Below are positions 40,301-52,570 of a stretch of 64,000 nt of DNA, piece by piece; the stretch's first letter is position 1; each line of letters begins with the position of its first letter. The DNA comes from Auanema rhodensis (Eukaryota; Nematoda; Chromadorea; Rhabditida; Rhabditidae). The notes under the pieces were generated by a model. The model ran no database searches, had not been told where the DNA came from, and worked only from the letters and a program-made list of their open reading frames with translations. Location: assembly GCA_964057225.1 (NCBI GenBank), contig OZ059896.1, positions 20,270,501-20,334,500 on the forward strand. The letters are read 5' to 3'. A program made the position numbers and the translations under genes.

Positions 40301-42351
40301 TGAAAATCGAGGATATAAGTGTGAACTTATATCAGTTGATATCTCGGTGCATTTTTAAGCTAGCGCAAATCTGATAACACAGATCGACGCAGCTTAAAAA
40401 TCCGCATTGAATGCACTATACTACATTGAGAAACGCTTAATACAAAAATTAGTTATGATCGTTTGAAAAATGATGCATTAGTGTATGTTGAGTTTCCATG
40501 TACACTCAACATTGCTTCCAAAAACATTTTGACAAAAATTTTTTCGAAAAATTTCGAAATAATTTAGCAAAAAGTAGATGTTTTTAGATTCCTTTATTCA
40601 AGGCAAAGACGATGAACAATGTTATTCAACGAAAAAATTAATTCTTTAGGGTGAAAATCGAGGATATAAGTGTGAACTTATATCAGTTGATATCTTGGTG
40701 CATTTTTAAGCTAGCGCAAATCTGATAACACAGATCGACGCAGCTTAAAAATCCGCATCGAATGCACTATACTACATTGAAAAACGCTTAATACAAAAAT
40801 TAGTTATGATCGTTTGAAAAATGATGCATTAGTGTATGTTGAGTTTCCATGTACACTCAACATTGCTTCCAAAAACATTTTGACAAAAATTTTTTCGAAA
40901 AATTTCAAAATAATTTAGCAAAAAGTAGATGTTTTTAGATTCCTTTTTTCAAGGCAAAGACGATGGACAATGTTATTCAACGAAAAAATTATTCCTTCAG
41001 GGTGAAAATCGAGGATATAAGTGTGAACTTATATCAGTTGATATCTCGGTGCATTTTTAAGCTAGCGCAAATCTGATAACAGAGATCGACGCAGCTTAAA
41101 AATCCGCATCGAATGCACTATACTACATTGAGAAACGCTTAATACAAAAATTAGTTATGATCGTTTGAAAAATGATGCATTAGTGTATGTTGAGTTTCCA
41201 TGTACACTCAACATTGCTTCCAAAAACATTTTGACAAAAATTTTTTCGAAAAATTTCGAAATAATTTAGCAAAAAGTAGATGTTTTTAGATTCCTTTATT
41301 CAAGGCAAAGACGATGGACAATGTTATTCAACGAAAAAATTAATTCTTTAGGGTGAAAATCGAGGATATAAGTGTGAACTTATATCAGTTGATATCTTGG
41401 TGCATTTTTAAGCTAGCGCAAATCTGATAACACAGATCGACGCAGCTTAAAAATCCGCAACGAATGCACTATACTACATTGAGAAACGCTTAATACAAAA
41501 ATTAGTTATGATCGTTTGAAAAATGATGCATTAGTGTATGTTGAGTTTCCATGTACACTCAACATTGCTTCCAAAAACATTTTGACAAAAATTTTTTCGA
41601 AAAATTTCGAAATAATTTAGCAAAAAGTAGATGTTTTTAAATTCCTTTATTCAAGGCAAAGACGATGGACAATGTTATTCAACGAAAAAATTAATTCTTT
41701 AGGGTGAAAATCGAGGATATAAGTGTGAACTTATATCAGTTGATATCTTGGTGCATTTTTAAGCTAGCGCAAATCTGATAACACAGATCGACGCAGCTTA
41801 AAAATCCGCATCGAATGCACTATACTACATTGAGAAACGCTTAATACAAAAATTAGTTATGATCGTTTGAAAAATGATGCATTAGTGTATGTTGAGTTTC
41901 CATGTACACTCAACATTGCTTCCAAAAACATTTTGACAAAAATTTTTTCGAAAAATTTCGAAATAATTTAGCAAAAAGTAGATGTTTTTAAATTCCTTTA
42001 TTCAAGGCAAAGACGATGGACAATGTTATTCAACGAAAAAATTATTCCTTCAGGGTGAAAATCGAGGATATAAGTGTGAACTTATATCAGTTGATATCTC
42101 GGTGCATTTTTAAGCTAGCGCAAATCTGATAACACAGATCGACGCAGCTTAAAAATCCGCATTGAATGCACTATACTACATTGAGAAACGCTTAATACAA
42201 AAATTAGTTATGATCGTTTGAAAAATGATGCATTAGTGTATGTTGAGTTTCCATGTACACTCAACATTGCTTCCAAAAACATTTTGACAAAAATTTTTTC
42301 GAAAAATTTCGAAATAATTTAGCAAAAAGTAGATGTTTTTAAATTCCTTTA
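34398..42351 (+). repeat. Mixed A/B/C/D segment, including the GGATGTAAG block and D/CAGAGATCG dimers
   Basis: The A unit at 34,749 reads CGCTTATAC, one base short of CGCTTAATAC. At 35,450-37,204 lies a five-unit block with the GTTGTG/CTTGTT unit. A-B follows at 37,205. From 38,258 to 41,416, ATTATTCC units alternate with CAGAGATCG units, resembling 28.8-30.2 kb: the first ATTATTCC of each set is at 29,056 and 38,531. Private changes include ATTAAGAAAC near 35,862, GATGAACAATG near 40,612 and GCAACGAATG near 41,458. The segment ends in a mosaic monomer at 42,119. Confidence 0.8.
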
Positions 42352-43522
42352 TTCAAGGCAAAGACGATGGACAGTGTTATTCAACGAAAAAATTAATTCT
42401 TCAGGGTGAAAATCGAGGATATAAGTGTGAACTTATATCAGTTGATATCTCGGTGCATTTTTAAGCTAGCGCAAATCTGATAACACAGATCGACGCAGCT
42501 TAAAAATCCGCATTGAATGCACTATACTACATTGAGAAACGCTTAATACAAAAATTAGTTATGATCGTTTGAAAAATGATGCATTAGTGTATGTTGAGTT
42601 TCCATGTACACTCAACATTGCTTCCAAAGACATTTTGACAAAAATTTTTTCGAAAAATTTCGAAATAATTTAGCAAAAAGTAGATGTTTTTAGATTCCTT
42701 TATTCAAGGCAAAGACGATGGACAATGTTATTCAACGAAAAAATTAATTCTTTAGGGTGAAAATCGAGGATATAAGTGTAAACTTATATCAGTTGATATC
42801 TTGGTGCATTTTTAAGCTAGCGCAAATCTGATAACACAGATCGACGCAGCTTAAAAATCCGCATCGAATGCACTATACTACATTGAGAAACGCTTAATAC
42901 AAAAATTAGTTATGATCGTTTGAAAAATGATGCATTAGTGTATGTTGAGTTTCCATGTACACTCAACATTGCTTCCAAAAACATTTTGACAAAAATTTTT
43001 TCGAAAAATTTCAAAATAATTTAGCAAAAAGTAGATGTTTTTAGATTCCTTTTTTCAAGGCAAAGACGATGGACAATGTTATTCAACGAAAAAATTATTC
43101 CTTCAGGGTGAAAATCGAGGATATAAGTGTGAACTTATATCAGTTGATATCTCGGTGCATTTTTAAGCTAGCGCAAATCTGATAACAGAGATCGACGCAG
43201 CTTAAAAATCCGCATCGAATGCACTATACTACATTGAGAAACGCTTAATACAAAAATTAGTTATGATCGTTTGAAAAATGATGCATTAGTGTATGTTGAG
43301 TTTCCATGTACACTCAACATTGCTTCCAAAAACATTTTGACAAAAATTTTTTCGAAAAATTTCAAAATAATTTAGCAAAAAGTAGATGTTTTTAGATTCC
43401 ATTTTTCAAGGCAAAGACGATGGACAATGTTATTCAACGGAAAAATTATTTCTTCAGGGTGAAAATCGAGGATATAAGTGTGAACTTATATCAGTTGATA
43501 TCTCGGTGCATTTTTAAGCTAG

Positions 43523-43814
43523 CGCAAATCTGATAACACAGATCGACGCAGCTTAAAAATCCGCATCGAATGCACTATACTACATTGAGAAACGCTTAAT
43601 ACAAAAATTAGTTATGATCGTTTGAAAAATGATGCATTAGTGTATGTTGAGTTTCCATGTACACTCAACATTGCTTCCAAAAATTTTTTCGAAAAATTTC
43701 AAAATAATTTAGCAAAAAGTAGATGTTTTTAGATTCCATTTTTCAAAGCAAAGACGATGGACAGTGTTATTCAACGAAAAAATTAATTCTTCAGGGTGAA
43801 AATCGAGGATATAA
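43523..43814 (+). repeat. Truncated last direct monomer with 14-bp deletion
   Basis: This unit stops after GGATATAA, inside the 9-bp hairpin, and lacks the final part of a monomer. It reads CCAAAAATTTTTTCG where other units have CCAAAAACATTTTGAC before the next A tract: 14 bp bounded by AAAAA direct repeats are gone, leaving one A5 (43,679-43,683). It also has the rare CAAAGC for CAAGGC. Both marks are shared with inverted monomers ending near 44,376, 47,520 and 61,195. Confidence 0.9.
43813..43814. other. Strand-switch (inversion) junction with 2-bp microhomology
   Basis: To the left, sequence follows the direct monomer through GGATATAA. To the right, it follows the inverted monomer from AATTTAAAAACATC. 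The AA at 43,813-43,814 fits both sides, so the joint has two bases of microhomology and no inserted sequence. It falls in the left arm of the GATATAAGT/ACTTATATC hairpin. Directly beyond is a 270-bp inverted-orientation spacer (43,815-44,084), after which the sequence mirrors the last direct monomer again from TTATATCC. A fold-back or template-switch event is a natural reading, but an assembly artefact must also be excluded. Confidence 0.92.
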
Positions 43815-44039
43815 TTTAAAAACATCTACTTTTTGCTAAATTATTTCGAAATTTTTCGAAAAAATTTTTGTCAAAATGTTTTTGGAAGCAATGTTGAGTG
43901 TACATGGAAACTCAACATACACTAATGCATCATTTTTCAAACGATCATAACTAATTTTTGTATTAAGCGTTTCTCAATGTAGTATAGTGCATTCAATGCG
44001 GATTTTTAAGCTGCGTCGATCTGCGTTATCAGATTTGCG
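43813..44039 (-). repeat. Truncated first inverted monomer (227 bp)
   Basis: Begins within TTTAAAAACATC (the AAATTCC variant read in reverse) and runs to AGATTTGCG. Its markers ATTCAATG (43,991) and CTGCGTTATC (near 44,021) define a rare unit type. The same type occurs complete near 47,165, 58,735 and 60,842, each time followed by the CTTTGCTTTG marker. The following unit carries a private CACTGAG for CACCGAG. So the piece at the breakpoint is an end-truncated copy of a known local block, not novel sequence. Confidence 0.85.
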
Positions 44040-47000
44040 CTAGCTTAAAAATGCACTGAGATATCAACTGATATAAGTTCACACTTATATCCTCGATTTT
44101 CACCCTGAAGAATTAATTTTTTCGTTGAATAACACTGTCCATCGTCTTTGCTTTGAAAAATGGAATCTAAAAACATCTACTTTTTGCTAAATTATTTTGA
44201 AATTTTTCGAAAAAATTTTTGGAAGCAATGTTGAGTGTACATGGAAACTCAACATACACTAATGCATCATTTTTCAAACGATCATAACTAATTTTTGTAT
44301 TAAGCGTTTCTCAATGTAGTATAGTGCATTCGATGCGGATTTTTAAGCTGCGTCGATCTCTGTTATCAGATTTGCGCTAGCTTAAAAATGCACCGAGATA
44401 TCAACTGATATAAGTTCACACTTATATCCTCGATTTTCACCCTGAAGGAATAATTTTTTCGTTGAATAACATTGTCCATCGTCTTTGCCTTGAAAAAAGG
44501 AATCTAAAAACATCTACTTTTTGCTAAATTATTTTGAAATTTTTCGAAAAAATTTTTGTCAAAATGTTTTTGGAAGCAATGTTGAGTGTACATGGAAACT
44601 CAACATACACTAATGCATCATTTTTCAAACGATCATAACTAATTTTTGTATCAAGCGTTTCTCAATGTAGTATAGTGCATTCGATGCGGATTTTTAAGCT
44701 GCGTCGATCTGTGTTATCATATTTGCGCTAGCTTAAAAATGCACCGAGATATCAACTGATATAAGTTCACACTTATATCCTCGATTTTCACCCTGAAGAA
44801 TTAATTTTTTCGTTGAATAACATTGTCCATCGTCTTTGCCTTGAATAAAGGAATCTAAAAACATCTACTTTTTGCTAAATTATTTTGAAATTTTTCGAAA
44901 AAATTTTTGTCAAAATGTTTTTGGAAGCAATGTTGAGTGTACATGGAAACTCAACATACACTAATGCATCATTTTTCAAACGATCATAACTAATTTTTGT
45001 ATTAAGCGTTTTTCAATGTAGTATAGTGCATTCGATGCGGATTTTTAAGCTGCGTCGATCTGTGTTATCAGATTTGCGCTAGCTTAAAAATGCACCAAGA
45101 TATCAACTGATATAAGTTCACACTTATATCCTCGATTTTCACCCTAAAGAATTAATTTTTTCGTTGAATAACATTGTCCATCGTCTTTGCCTTGAATAAA
45201 GGAATCTAAAAACATCTACTTTTTGCTAAATTATTTCGAAATTTTTCGAAAAAATTTTTGTCAAAATGTTTTTGGAAGCAATGTTGAGTGTACATGGAAA
45301 CTCAACATACACTAATGCATCATTTTTCAAACGATCATAACTAATTTTTGTATTAAGCGTTTCTCAATGTAATATAGTGCATTCAATGCGGATTTTTAAG
45401 CTGCGTCGATCTGTGTTATCAGATTTGCGCTAGCTTAAAAATGCACCGAGATATCAACTGATATAAGTTCACACTTATATCCTCGATTTTCACCCTGAAG
45501 AATTAATTTTTTCGTTGAATAACACTGTCCATCGTCTTTGCCTTGAAAAATGGAATCTAAAAACATCTACTTTTTGCTAAATTATTTTGAAATTTTTCGA
45601 AAAAATTTTTGTCAAAATGTTTTTGGAAGCAATGTTGAGTGTACATGGAAACTCAACATACACTAATGCATCATTTTTCAAACGATCATAACTAATTTTT
45701 GTATTAAGCGTTTTTCAATGTAGTATAGTGCATTCGATGCGGATTTTTAAGCTGCGTCGATCTGTGTTATCAGATTTGCGCTAGCTTAAAAATGCACCAA
45801 GATATCAACTGATATAAGTTCACACTTATATCCTCGATTTTTACCCTAAAGAATTAATTTTTTCGTTGAATAACATTGTCCATCGTCTTTGCCTTGAAAA
45901 CTGGAATCTAAAAACATCTACTTTTTGCTAAATTATTTCGAAATTTTTCGAAAAAATTTTTGTCAAAATGTTTTTGGAAGCAATGTTGAGTGTACATGGA
46001 AACTCAACATACACTAATGCATCATTTTTCAAACGATCATAACTAATTTTTGTATTAAGCGTTTTTCAATGTAGTATAGTGCATTCGATGCGGATTTTTA
46101 AGCTGCGTCGATCTGTGTTATCAGATTTGCGCTAGCTTAAAAATGCACCAAGATATCAACTGATATAAGTTCACACTTATATCCTCGATTTTCACCCTAA
46201 AGAATTAATTTTTTCGTTGAATAACATTGTCCATCGTCTTTGCCTTGAATAAAGGAATCTAAAAACATCTACTTTTTGCTAAATTATTTTGAAATTTTTC
46301 GAAAAAATTTTTGTCAAAATGTTTTTGGAAGCAATGTTGAGTGTACATGGAAACTCAACATACACTAATGCATCATTTTTCAAACGATCATAACTAATTT
46401 TTGTATTAAGCGTTTTTCAATGTAGTATAGTGCATTCGATGCGGATTTTTAAGCTGCGTCGATCTGTGTTATCAGATTTGCGCTAGCTTAAAAATGCACC
46501 AAGATATCAACTGATATAAGTTCACACTTATATCCTCGATTTTCACCCTAAAGAATTAATTTTTTCGTTGAATAACATTGTCCATCGTCTTTGCCTTGAA
46601 AACTGGAATCTAAAAACATCTACTTTTTGCTAAATTATTTCGAAATTTTTCGAAAAAATTTTTGTCAAAATGTTTTTGGAAGCAATGTTGAGTGTACATG
46701 GAAACTCAACATACACTAATGCATCATTTTTCAAACGATCATAACTAATTTTTGTATTAAGCGTTTTTCAATGTAGTATAGTGCATTCGATGCGGATTTT
46801 TAAGCTGCGTCGATCTGTGTTATCAGATTTGCGCTAGCTTAAAAATGCACCAAGATATCAACTGATATAAGTTCACACTTATATCCTCGATTTTCACCCT
46901 AAAGAATTAATTTTTTCGTTGAATAACATTGTCCATCGTCTTTGCCTTGAATAAAGGAATTTAAAAACATCTAAATTTTGCTAAATTATTCCGAAATTTT

Positions 47001-47229
47001 TCGAAAAAATTTTTGTCAAAATGTTTTTGGAAGCAATGTTGAGTGTACATGGAAACTCAACATACACTAATGCATCATTTTTCAAACGATCATAACTAAT
47101 TTTTGTATTAAGCGTTTCTCAATGTAGTATAGTGCATTCAATGCGGATTTTTAAGCTGCGTCGATCTGCGTTATCAGATTTGCGCTAGCTTAAAAATGCA
47201 CCGAGATATCAACTGATATAAGTTCACAC
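44040..47229 (-). repeat. Inverted spacer between the mirror arms, about nine monomers
   Basis: Begins with a 337-bp unit carrying the 14-bp deletion (T5 at 44,216-44,220) and CTTTGCTTTG. A D-type unit (GAAGGAATAAT, AAAAAAGG) and mixed A, B and C units follow. A two-unit repeat with AAAACTGG occurs at 45,901 and 46,603 (702 bp). Private changes include TATCATATTTG near 44,718 and CATCTAAATTTTG near 46,970. The 14-bp deletion recurs 3,145 bp later (nine monomers less 14), so this stretch is also a nine-monomer repeat step. Confidence 0.82.
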
Positions 47230-48692
47230 TTATATCCTCGATTTTCACCCTGAAGAATTAATTTTTTCGTTGAATAACACTGTCCATCGTCTTTGCTTTG
47301 AAAAATGGAATCTAAAAACATCTACTTTTTGCTAAATTATTTTGAAATTTTTCGAAAAAATTTTTGGAAGCAATGTTGAGTGTACATGGAAACTCAACAT
47401 ACACTAATGCATCATTTTTCAAACGATCATAACTAATTTTTGTATTAAGCGTTTCTCAATGTAGTATAGTGCATTCGATGCGGATTTTTAAGCTGCGTCG
47501 ATCTGTGTTATCAGATTTGCGCTAGCTTAAAAATGCACCGAGATATCAACTGATATAAGTTCACACTTATATCCTCGATTTTCACCCTGAAGAAATAATT
47601 TTTCCGTTGAATAACATTGTCCATCGTCTTTGCCTTGAAAAATGGAATCTAAAAACATCTACTTTTTGCTAAATTATTTTGAAATTTTTCGAAAAAAGTT
47701 TTGTCAAAATGTTTTTGGAAGCAATGTTGAGTGTACATGGAAACTCAACATACACTAATGCATCATTTTTCAAACGATCATAACTAATTTTTGTATTAAG
47801 CGTTTCTCAATGTAGTATAGTGCATTCGATGCGGATTTTTAAGCTGCGTCGATCTCTGTTATCAGATTTGCGCTAGCTTAAAAATGCACCGAGATATCAA
47901 CTGATATAAGTTCACACTTATATCCTCGATTTTCACCCTGAAGGAATAATTTTTTCGTTGAATAACATTGTCCATCGTCTTTGCCTTGAAAAAAGGAATC
48001 TAAAAACATCTACTTTTTGCTAAATTATTTTGAAATTTTTCGAAAAAATTTTTGTCAAAATGTTTTTGGAAGCAATGTTGAGTGTACATGGAAACTCAAC
48101 ATACACTAATGCATCATTTTTCAAACGATCATAACTAATTTTTGTATTAAGCGTTTCTCAATGTAGTATAGTGCATTCGATGCGGATTTTTAAGCTGCGT
48201 CGATCTGTGTTATCAGATTTGCGCTAGCTTAAAAATGCACCAAGATATCAACTGATATAAGTTTACACTTATATCCTCGATTTTCACCCTAAAGAATTAA
48301 TTTTTTCGTTGAATAACATTGTCCATCGTCTTTGCCTTGAATAAAGGAATCTAAAAACATCTACTTTTTGCTAAATTATTTCGAAATTTTTCGAAAAAAT
48401 TTTTGTCAAAATGTCTTTGGAAGCAATGTTGAGTGTACATGGAAACTCAACATACACTAATGCATCATTTTTCAAACGATCATAACTAATTTTTGTATTA
48501 AGCGTTTCTCAATGTAGTATAGTGCATTCAATGCGGATTTTTAAGCTGCGTCGATCTGTGTTATCAGATTTGCGCTAGCTTAAAAATGCACCGAGATATC
48601 AACTGATATAAGTTCACACTTATATCCTCGATTTTCACCCTGAAGAATTAATTTTTTCGTTGAATAACACTGTCCATCGTCTTTGCCTTGAA
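47230..48692 (-). repeat. Right arm of the long inverted repeat
   Basis: Mirror copy of 42,352-43,814 with one observed mismatch. Order, left to right: tail of the CTTTGCTTTG unit, 14-bp deletion (47,361-47,365), GAAGAAATAATTTTTCCG (about 47,588), GATCTCTG with GAAGGAATAAT, AGTTTACAC (about 48,262), GTCTTTGG (48,415), ATTCAATG (48,526). The beginning of the same order recurs from 60,905, with paired coordinates summing to 104,719, but with more differences. Confidence 0.87.
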
Positions 48693-51600
48693 AAATGGAA
48701 TCTAAAAACATCTACTTTTTGCTAAATTATTTTGAAATTTTTCGAAAAAATTTTTGTCAAAATGTTTTTGGAAGCAATGTTGAGTGTACATGGAAACTCA
48801 ACATACACTAATGCATCATTTTTCAAACGATCATAACTAATTTTTGTATTAAGCGTTTTTCAATGTAGTATAGTGCATTCGATGCGGATTTTTAAGCTGC
48901 GTCGATCTGTGTTATCAGATTTGCGCTAGCTTAAAAATGCACCAAGATATCAACTGATATAAGTTCACACTTATATCCTCGATTTTCACCCTAAAGAATT
49001 AATTTTTTCGTTGAATAACATTGTCCATCGTCTTTGCCTTGAATAAAGGAATTTAAAAACATCTACTTTTTGCTAAATTATTTCGAAATTTTTCGAAAAA
49101 ATTTTTGTCAAAATGTTTTTGGAAGCAATGTTGAGTGTACATGGAAACTCAACATACACTAATGCATCATTTTTCAAACGATCATAACTAATTTTTGTAT
49201 TAAGCGTTTCTCAATGTAGTATAGTGCATTCGATGCGGATTTTTAAGCTGCGTCGATCTGTGTTATCAGATTTGCGCTAGCTTAAAAATGCACCAAGATA
49301 TCAACTGATATAAGTTCACACTTATATCCTCGATTTTCACCCTAAAGAATTAATTTTTTCGTTGAATAACATTGTCCATCGTCTTTGCCTTGAATAAAGG
49401 AATTTAAAAACATCTACTTTTTGCTAAATTATTTCGAAATTTTTCGAAAAAATTTTTGTCAAAATGTTTTTGGAAGCAATGTTGAGTGTACATGGAAACT
49501 CAACATACACTAATGCATCATTTTTCAAACGATCATAACTAATTTTTGTATTAAGCGTTTCTCAATGTAGTATAGTGCATTCGATGCGGATTTTTAAGCT
49601 GCGTCGATCTGTGTTATCAGATTTGCGCTAGCTTAAAAATGCACCAAGATATCAACTGATATAAGTTCACACTTATATCCTCGATTTTCACCCTAAAGAA
49701 TTAATTTTTTCGTTGAATAACATTGTCCATCGTCTTTGCCTTGAATAAAGGAATCTAAAAACATCTACTTTTTGCTAAATTATTTCGAAATTTTTCGAAA
49801 AAATTTTTGTCAAAATGTTTTTGGAAGCAATGTTGAGTGTACATGGAAACTCAACATACACTAATGCATCATTTTTCAAACGATCATAACTAATTTTTGT
49901 ATTAAGCGTTTCTCAATGTAGTATAGTGCATTCGATGCGGATTTTTAAGCTGCGTCGATCTCTGTTATCAGATTTGCGCTAGCTTAAAAATGCACCGAGA
50001 TATCAACTGATATAAGTTCACACTTATATCCTCGATTTTCACCCTGAAGGAATAATTTTTTCGTTGAATAACATTGTCCATCGTCTTTGCCTTGAAAAAA
50101 GGAATCTAAAAACATCTACTTTTTGCTAAATTATTTTGAAATTTTTCGAAAAAATTTTTGTCAAAATGTTTTTGGAAGCAATGTTGAGTGTACATGGAAA
50201 CTCAACATACACTAATGCATCATTTTTCAAACGATCATAACTAATTTTTGTATTAAGCGTTTTTCAATGTAGTATAGTGCATTTGATGCGGATTTTTAAG
50301 CTGCGTCGATCTGTGTTATCAGATTTGCGCTAGCTTAAAAATGCACCAAGATATCAACTGATATAAGTTCACACTTATATCCTCGATTTTCACCCTAAAG
50401 AATTAATTTTTTCGTTGAATAACATTGTCCATCGTCTTTGCCTTGAATAAAGGAATTTAAAAACATCTACTTTTTGCTAAATTATTTCGAAATTTTTCGA
50501 AAAAATTTTTGTCAAAATGTTTTTGGAAGCAATGTTGAGTGTACATGGAAACTCAACATACACTAATGCATCATTTTTCAAACGATCATAACTAATTTTT
50601 GTATTAAGCGTTTCTCAATGTAGTATAGTGCATTCGATGCGGATTTTTAAGCTGCGTCGATCTGTGTTATCAGATTTGCGCTAGCTTAAAAATGCACCAA
50701 GATATCAACTGATATAAGTTCACACTTATATCCTCGATTTTCACCCTAAAGAATTAATTTTTTCGTTGAATAACATTGTCCATCGTCTTTGCCTTGAATA
50801 AAGGAATTTAAAAACATCTACTTTTTGCTAAATTATTTCGAAATTTTTCGAAAAAATTTTTGTCAAAATGTTTTTGGAAGCAATGTTGAGTGTACATGGA
50901 AACTCAACATACACTAATGCATCATTTTTCAAACGATCATAACTAATTTTTGTATTAAGCGTTTCTCAATGTAGTATAGTGCATTCGATGCGGATTTTTA
51001 AGCTGCGTCGATCTGTGTTATCAGATTTGCGCTAGCTTAAAAATGCACCAAGATATCAACTGATATAAGTTCACACTTATATCCTCGATTTTCACCCTAA
51101 AGAATTAATTTTTTCGTTGAATAACATTGTCCATCGTCTTTGCCTTGAATAAAGGAATCTAAAAACATCTACTTTTTGCTAAATTATTTCGAAATTTTTC
51201 GAAAAAATTTTTGTCAAAATGTTTTTGGAAGCAATGTTGAGTGTACATGGAAACTCAACATACACTAATGCATCATTTTTCAAACGATCATAACTAATTT
51301 TTGTATTAAGCGTTTCTCAATGTAGTATAGTGCATTCGATGCGGATTTTTAAGCTGCGTCGATCTCTGTTATCAGATTTGCGCTAGCTTAAAAATGCACC
51401 GAGATATCAACTGATATAAGTTCACACTTATATCCTCGATTTTCACCCTGAAGGAATAATTTTTTCGTTGAATAACATTGTCCATCGTCTTTGCCTTGAA
51501 AAAAGGAATCTAAAAACATCTACTTTTTGCTAAATTATTTTGAAATTTTTCGAAAAAATTTTTGTCAAAATGTTTTTGGAAGCAATGTTGAGTGTACATG

Positions 51601-52570
51601 GAAACTCAACATACACTAATGCATCATTTTTCAAACGATCATAACTAATTTTTGTATTAAGCGTTTTTCAATGTAGTATAGTGCATTTGATGCGGATTTT
51701 TAAGCTGCGTCGATCTGTGTTATCAGATTTGCGCTAGCTTAAAAATGCACCAAGATATCAACTGATATAAGTTCACACTTATATCCTCGATTTTCACCCT
51801 AAAGAATTAATTTTTTCGTTGAATAACATTGTCCATCGTCTTTGCCTTGAATAAAGGAATTTAAAAACATCTACTTTTTGCTAAATTATTTTGAAATTTT
51901 TCGAAAAAATTTTTGTCAAAATGTTTTTGGAAGCAATGTTGAGTGTACATGGAAACTCAACATACACTAATGCATCATTTTTCAAACGATCATAACTAAT
52001 TTTTGTATTAAGCGTTTTTCAATGTAGTATAGTGCATTCGATGCGGATTTTTAAGCTGCGTCGATCTCTGTTATCAGATTTGCGCTAGCTTAAAAATGCA
52101 CCGAGATATCAACTGATATAAGTTCACACTTATATCCTCGATTTTCACCCTGAAGGAATAATTTTTTCGTTGAATAACATTGTCCATCGTCTTTGCCTTG
52201 AAAAAAGGAATCTAAAAACATCTACTTTTTGCTAAATTATTTTGAAATTTTTCGAAAAAATTTTTGTCAAAATGTTTTTGGAAGCAATGTTGAGTGTACA
52301 TGGAAACTCAACATACACTAATGCATCATTTTTCAAACGATCATAACTAATTTTTGTATTAAGCGTTTTTCAATGTAGTATAGTGCATTCGATGCGGATT
52401 TTTAAGCTGCGTCGATCTGTGTTATCAGATTTGCGCTAGCTTAAAAATGCACCAAGATATCAACTGATATAAGTTCACACTTATATCCTCGATTTTCACC
52501 CTAAAGAATTAATTTTTTCGTTGAATAACATTGTCCATCGTCTTTGCCTTGAATAAAGGAATCTAAAAAC
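48693..52570 (-). repeat. Inverted array: tetramer higher-order repeat (1,404 bp)
   Basis: Markers repeat at exactly 1,404 bp: AATTTAAAAAC at 49,051, 50,455 and 51,859, and at 49,402 and 50,806; GATCTCTG at 49,960 and 51,364; ATTTGATG at 50,281 and 51,685. The block order is C-type units, then a GATCTCTG/GAAGGAATAAT D-type unit, then an A-side unit. After 51,859 the third copy departs, with TTTTGAAA in place of TTTCGAAA and an early extra GATCTCTG at 52,066 (702 bp after the previous one). Confidence 0.85.

Larger units (their letters stand above)
1..43814 (+). repeat. Satellite DNA array, 351-bp monomer, direct orientation (124 full units plus one partial)
   Basis: Head-to-tail tandem array. 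Taking the monomer to start at CGCAAATCTGATAAC, units begin at 1, 352, 703, 1054, 1405 and so on, every 351 bp. The phase moves only twice: one base is lost near 29,306 and one near 34,824. Full unit 124 ends at 43,522, and a partial unit runs from 43,523 to 43,814. The first monomer is about 32% GC with long A and T tracts. Neighbouring monomers differ at few positions, mostly transitions. A GCTAGC (NheI) site sits at almost every unit boundary, and GATATC, TGTACA and ATGCAT also recur once per unit. No unique sequence, mobile element or gene interrupts the array. Satellites of 340-370 bp, about two nucleosomes, are typical of insect pericentromeres. That comparison is general knowledge and does not identify the species. 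Confidence 0.98.
42352..43814 (+). repeat. Left arm of a long inverted repeat flanking the strand switch
   Basis: These 1,463 bp are the reverse complement of 47,230-48,692; paired coordinates sum to 91,044. Diagnostic pairs: CCAAAGAC at 42,629 with GTCTTTGG at 48,415; the 14-bp deletion at 43,679-43,683 with the one at 47,361-47,365; CGGAAAAATTATTTC with its mirror near 47,590; CAAAGCAAAG with CTTTGCTTTG. I found one mismatch, an extra G in the T tract near 47,696. The match stops on the left at 42,351, where this side reads CTTTATTC and the other side mirrors CATTTTTC. Confidence 0.87.

Noticed and set aside
1-43814. CRISPR-like repeat/spacer organisation
   Set aside because: The whole 351-bp unit repeats; there are no short repeats separated by unique spacers, no cas genes and no leader.
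43500-44400. Strand switch as purely an assembly artefact
   Set aside because: Not excluded, but downgraded. The inverted side has its own HOR order and private variants over 20 kb, and the joint is clean with microhomology, so it is not a simple mirrored copy of the left side as expected from a foldback read.
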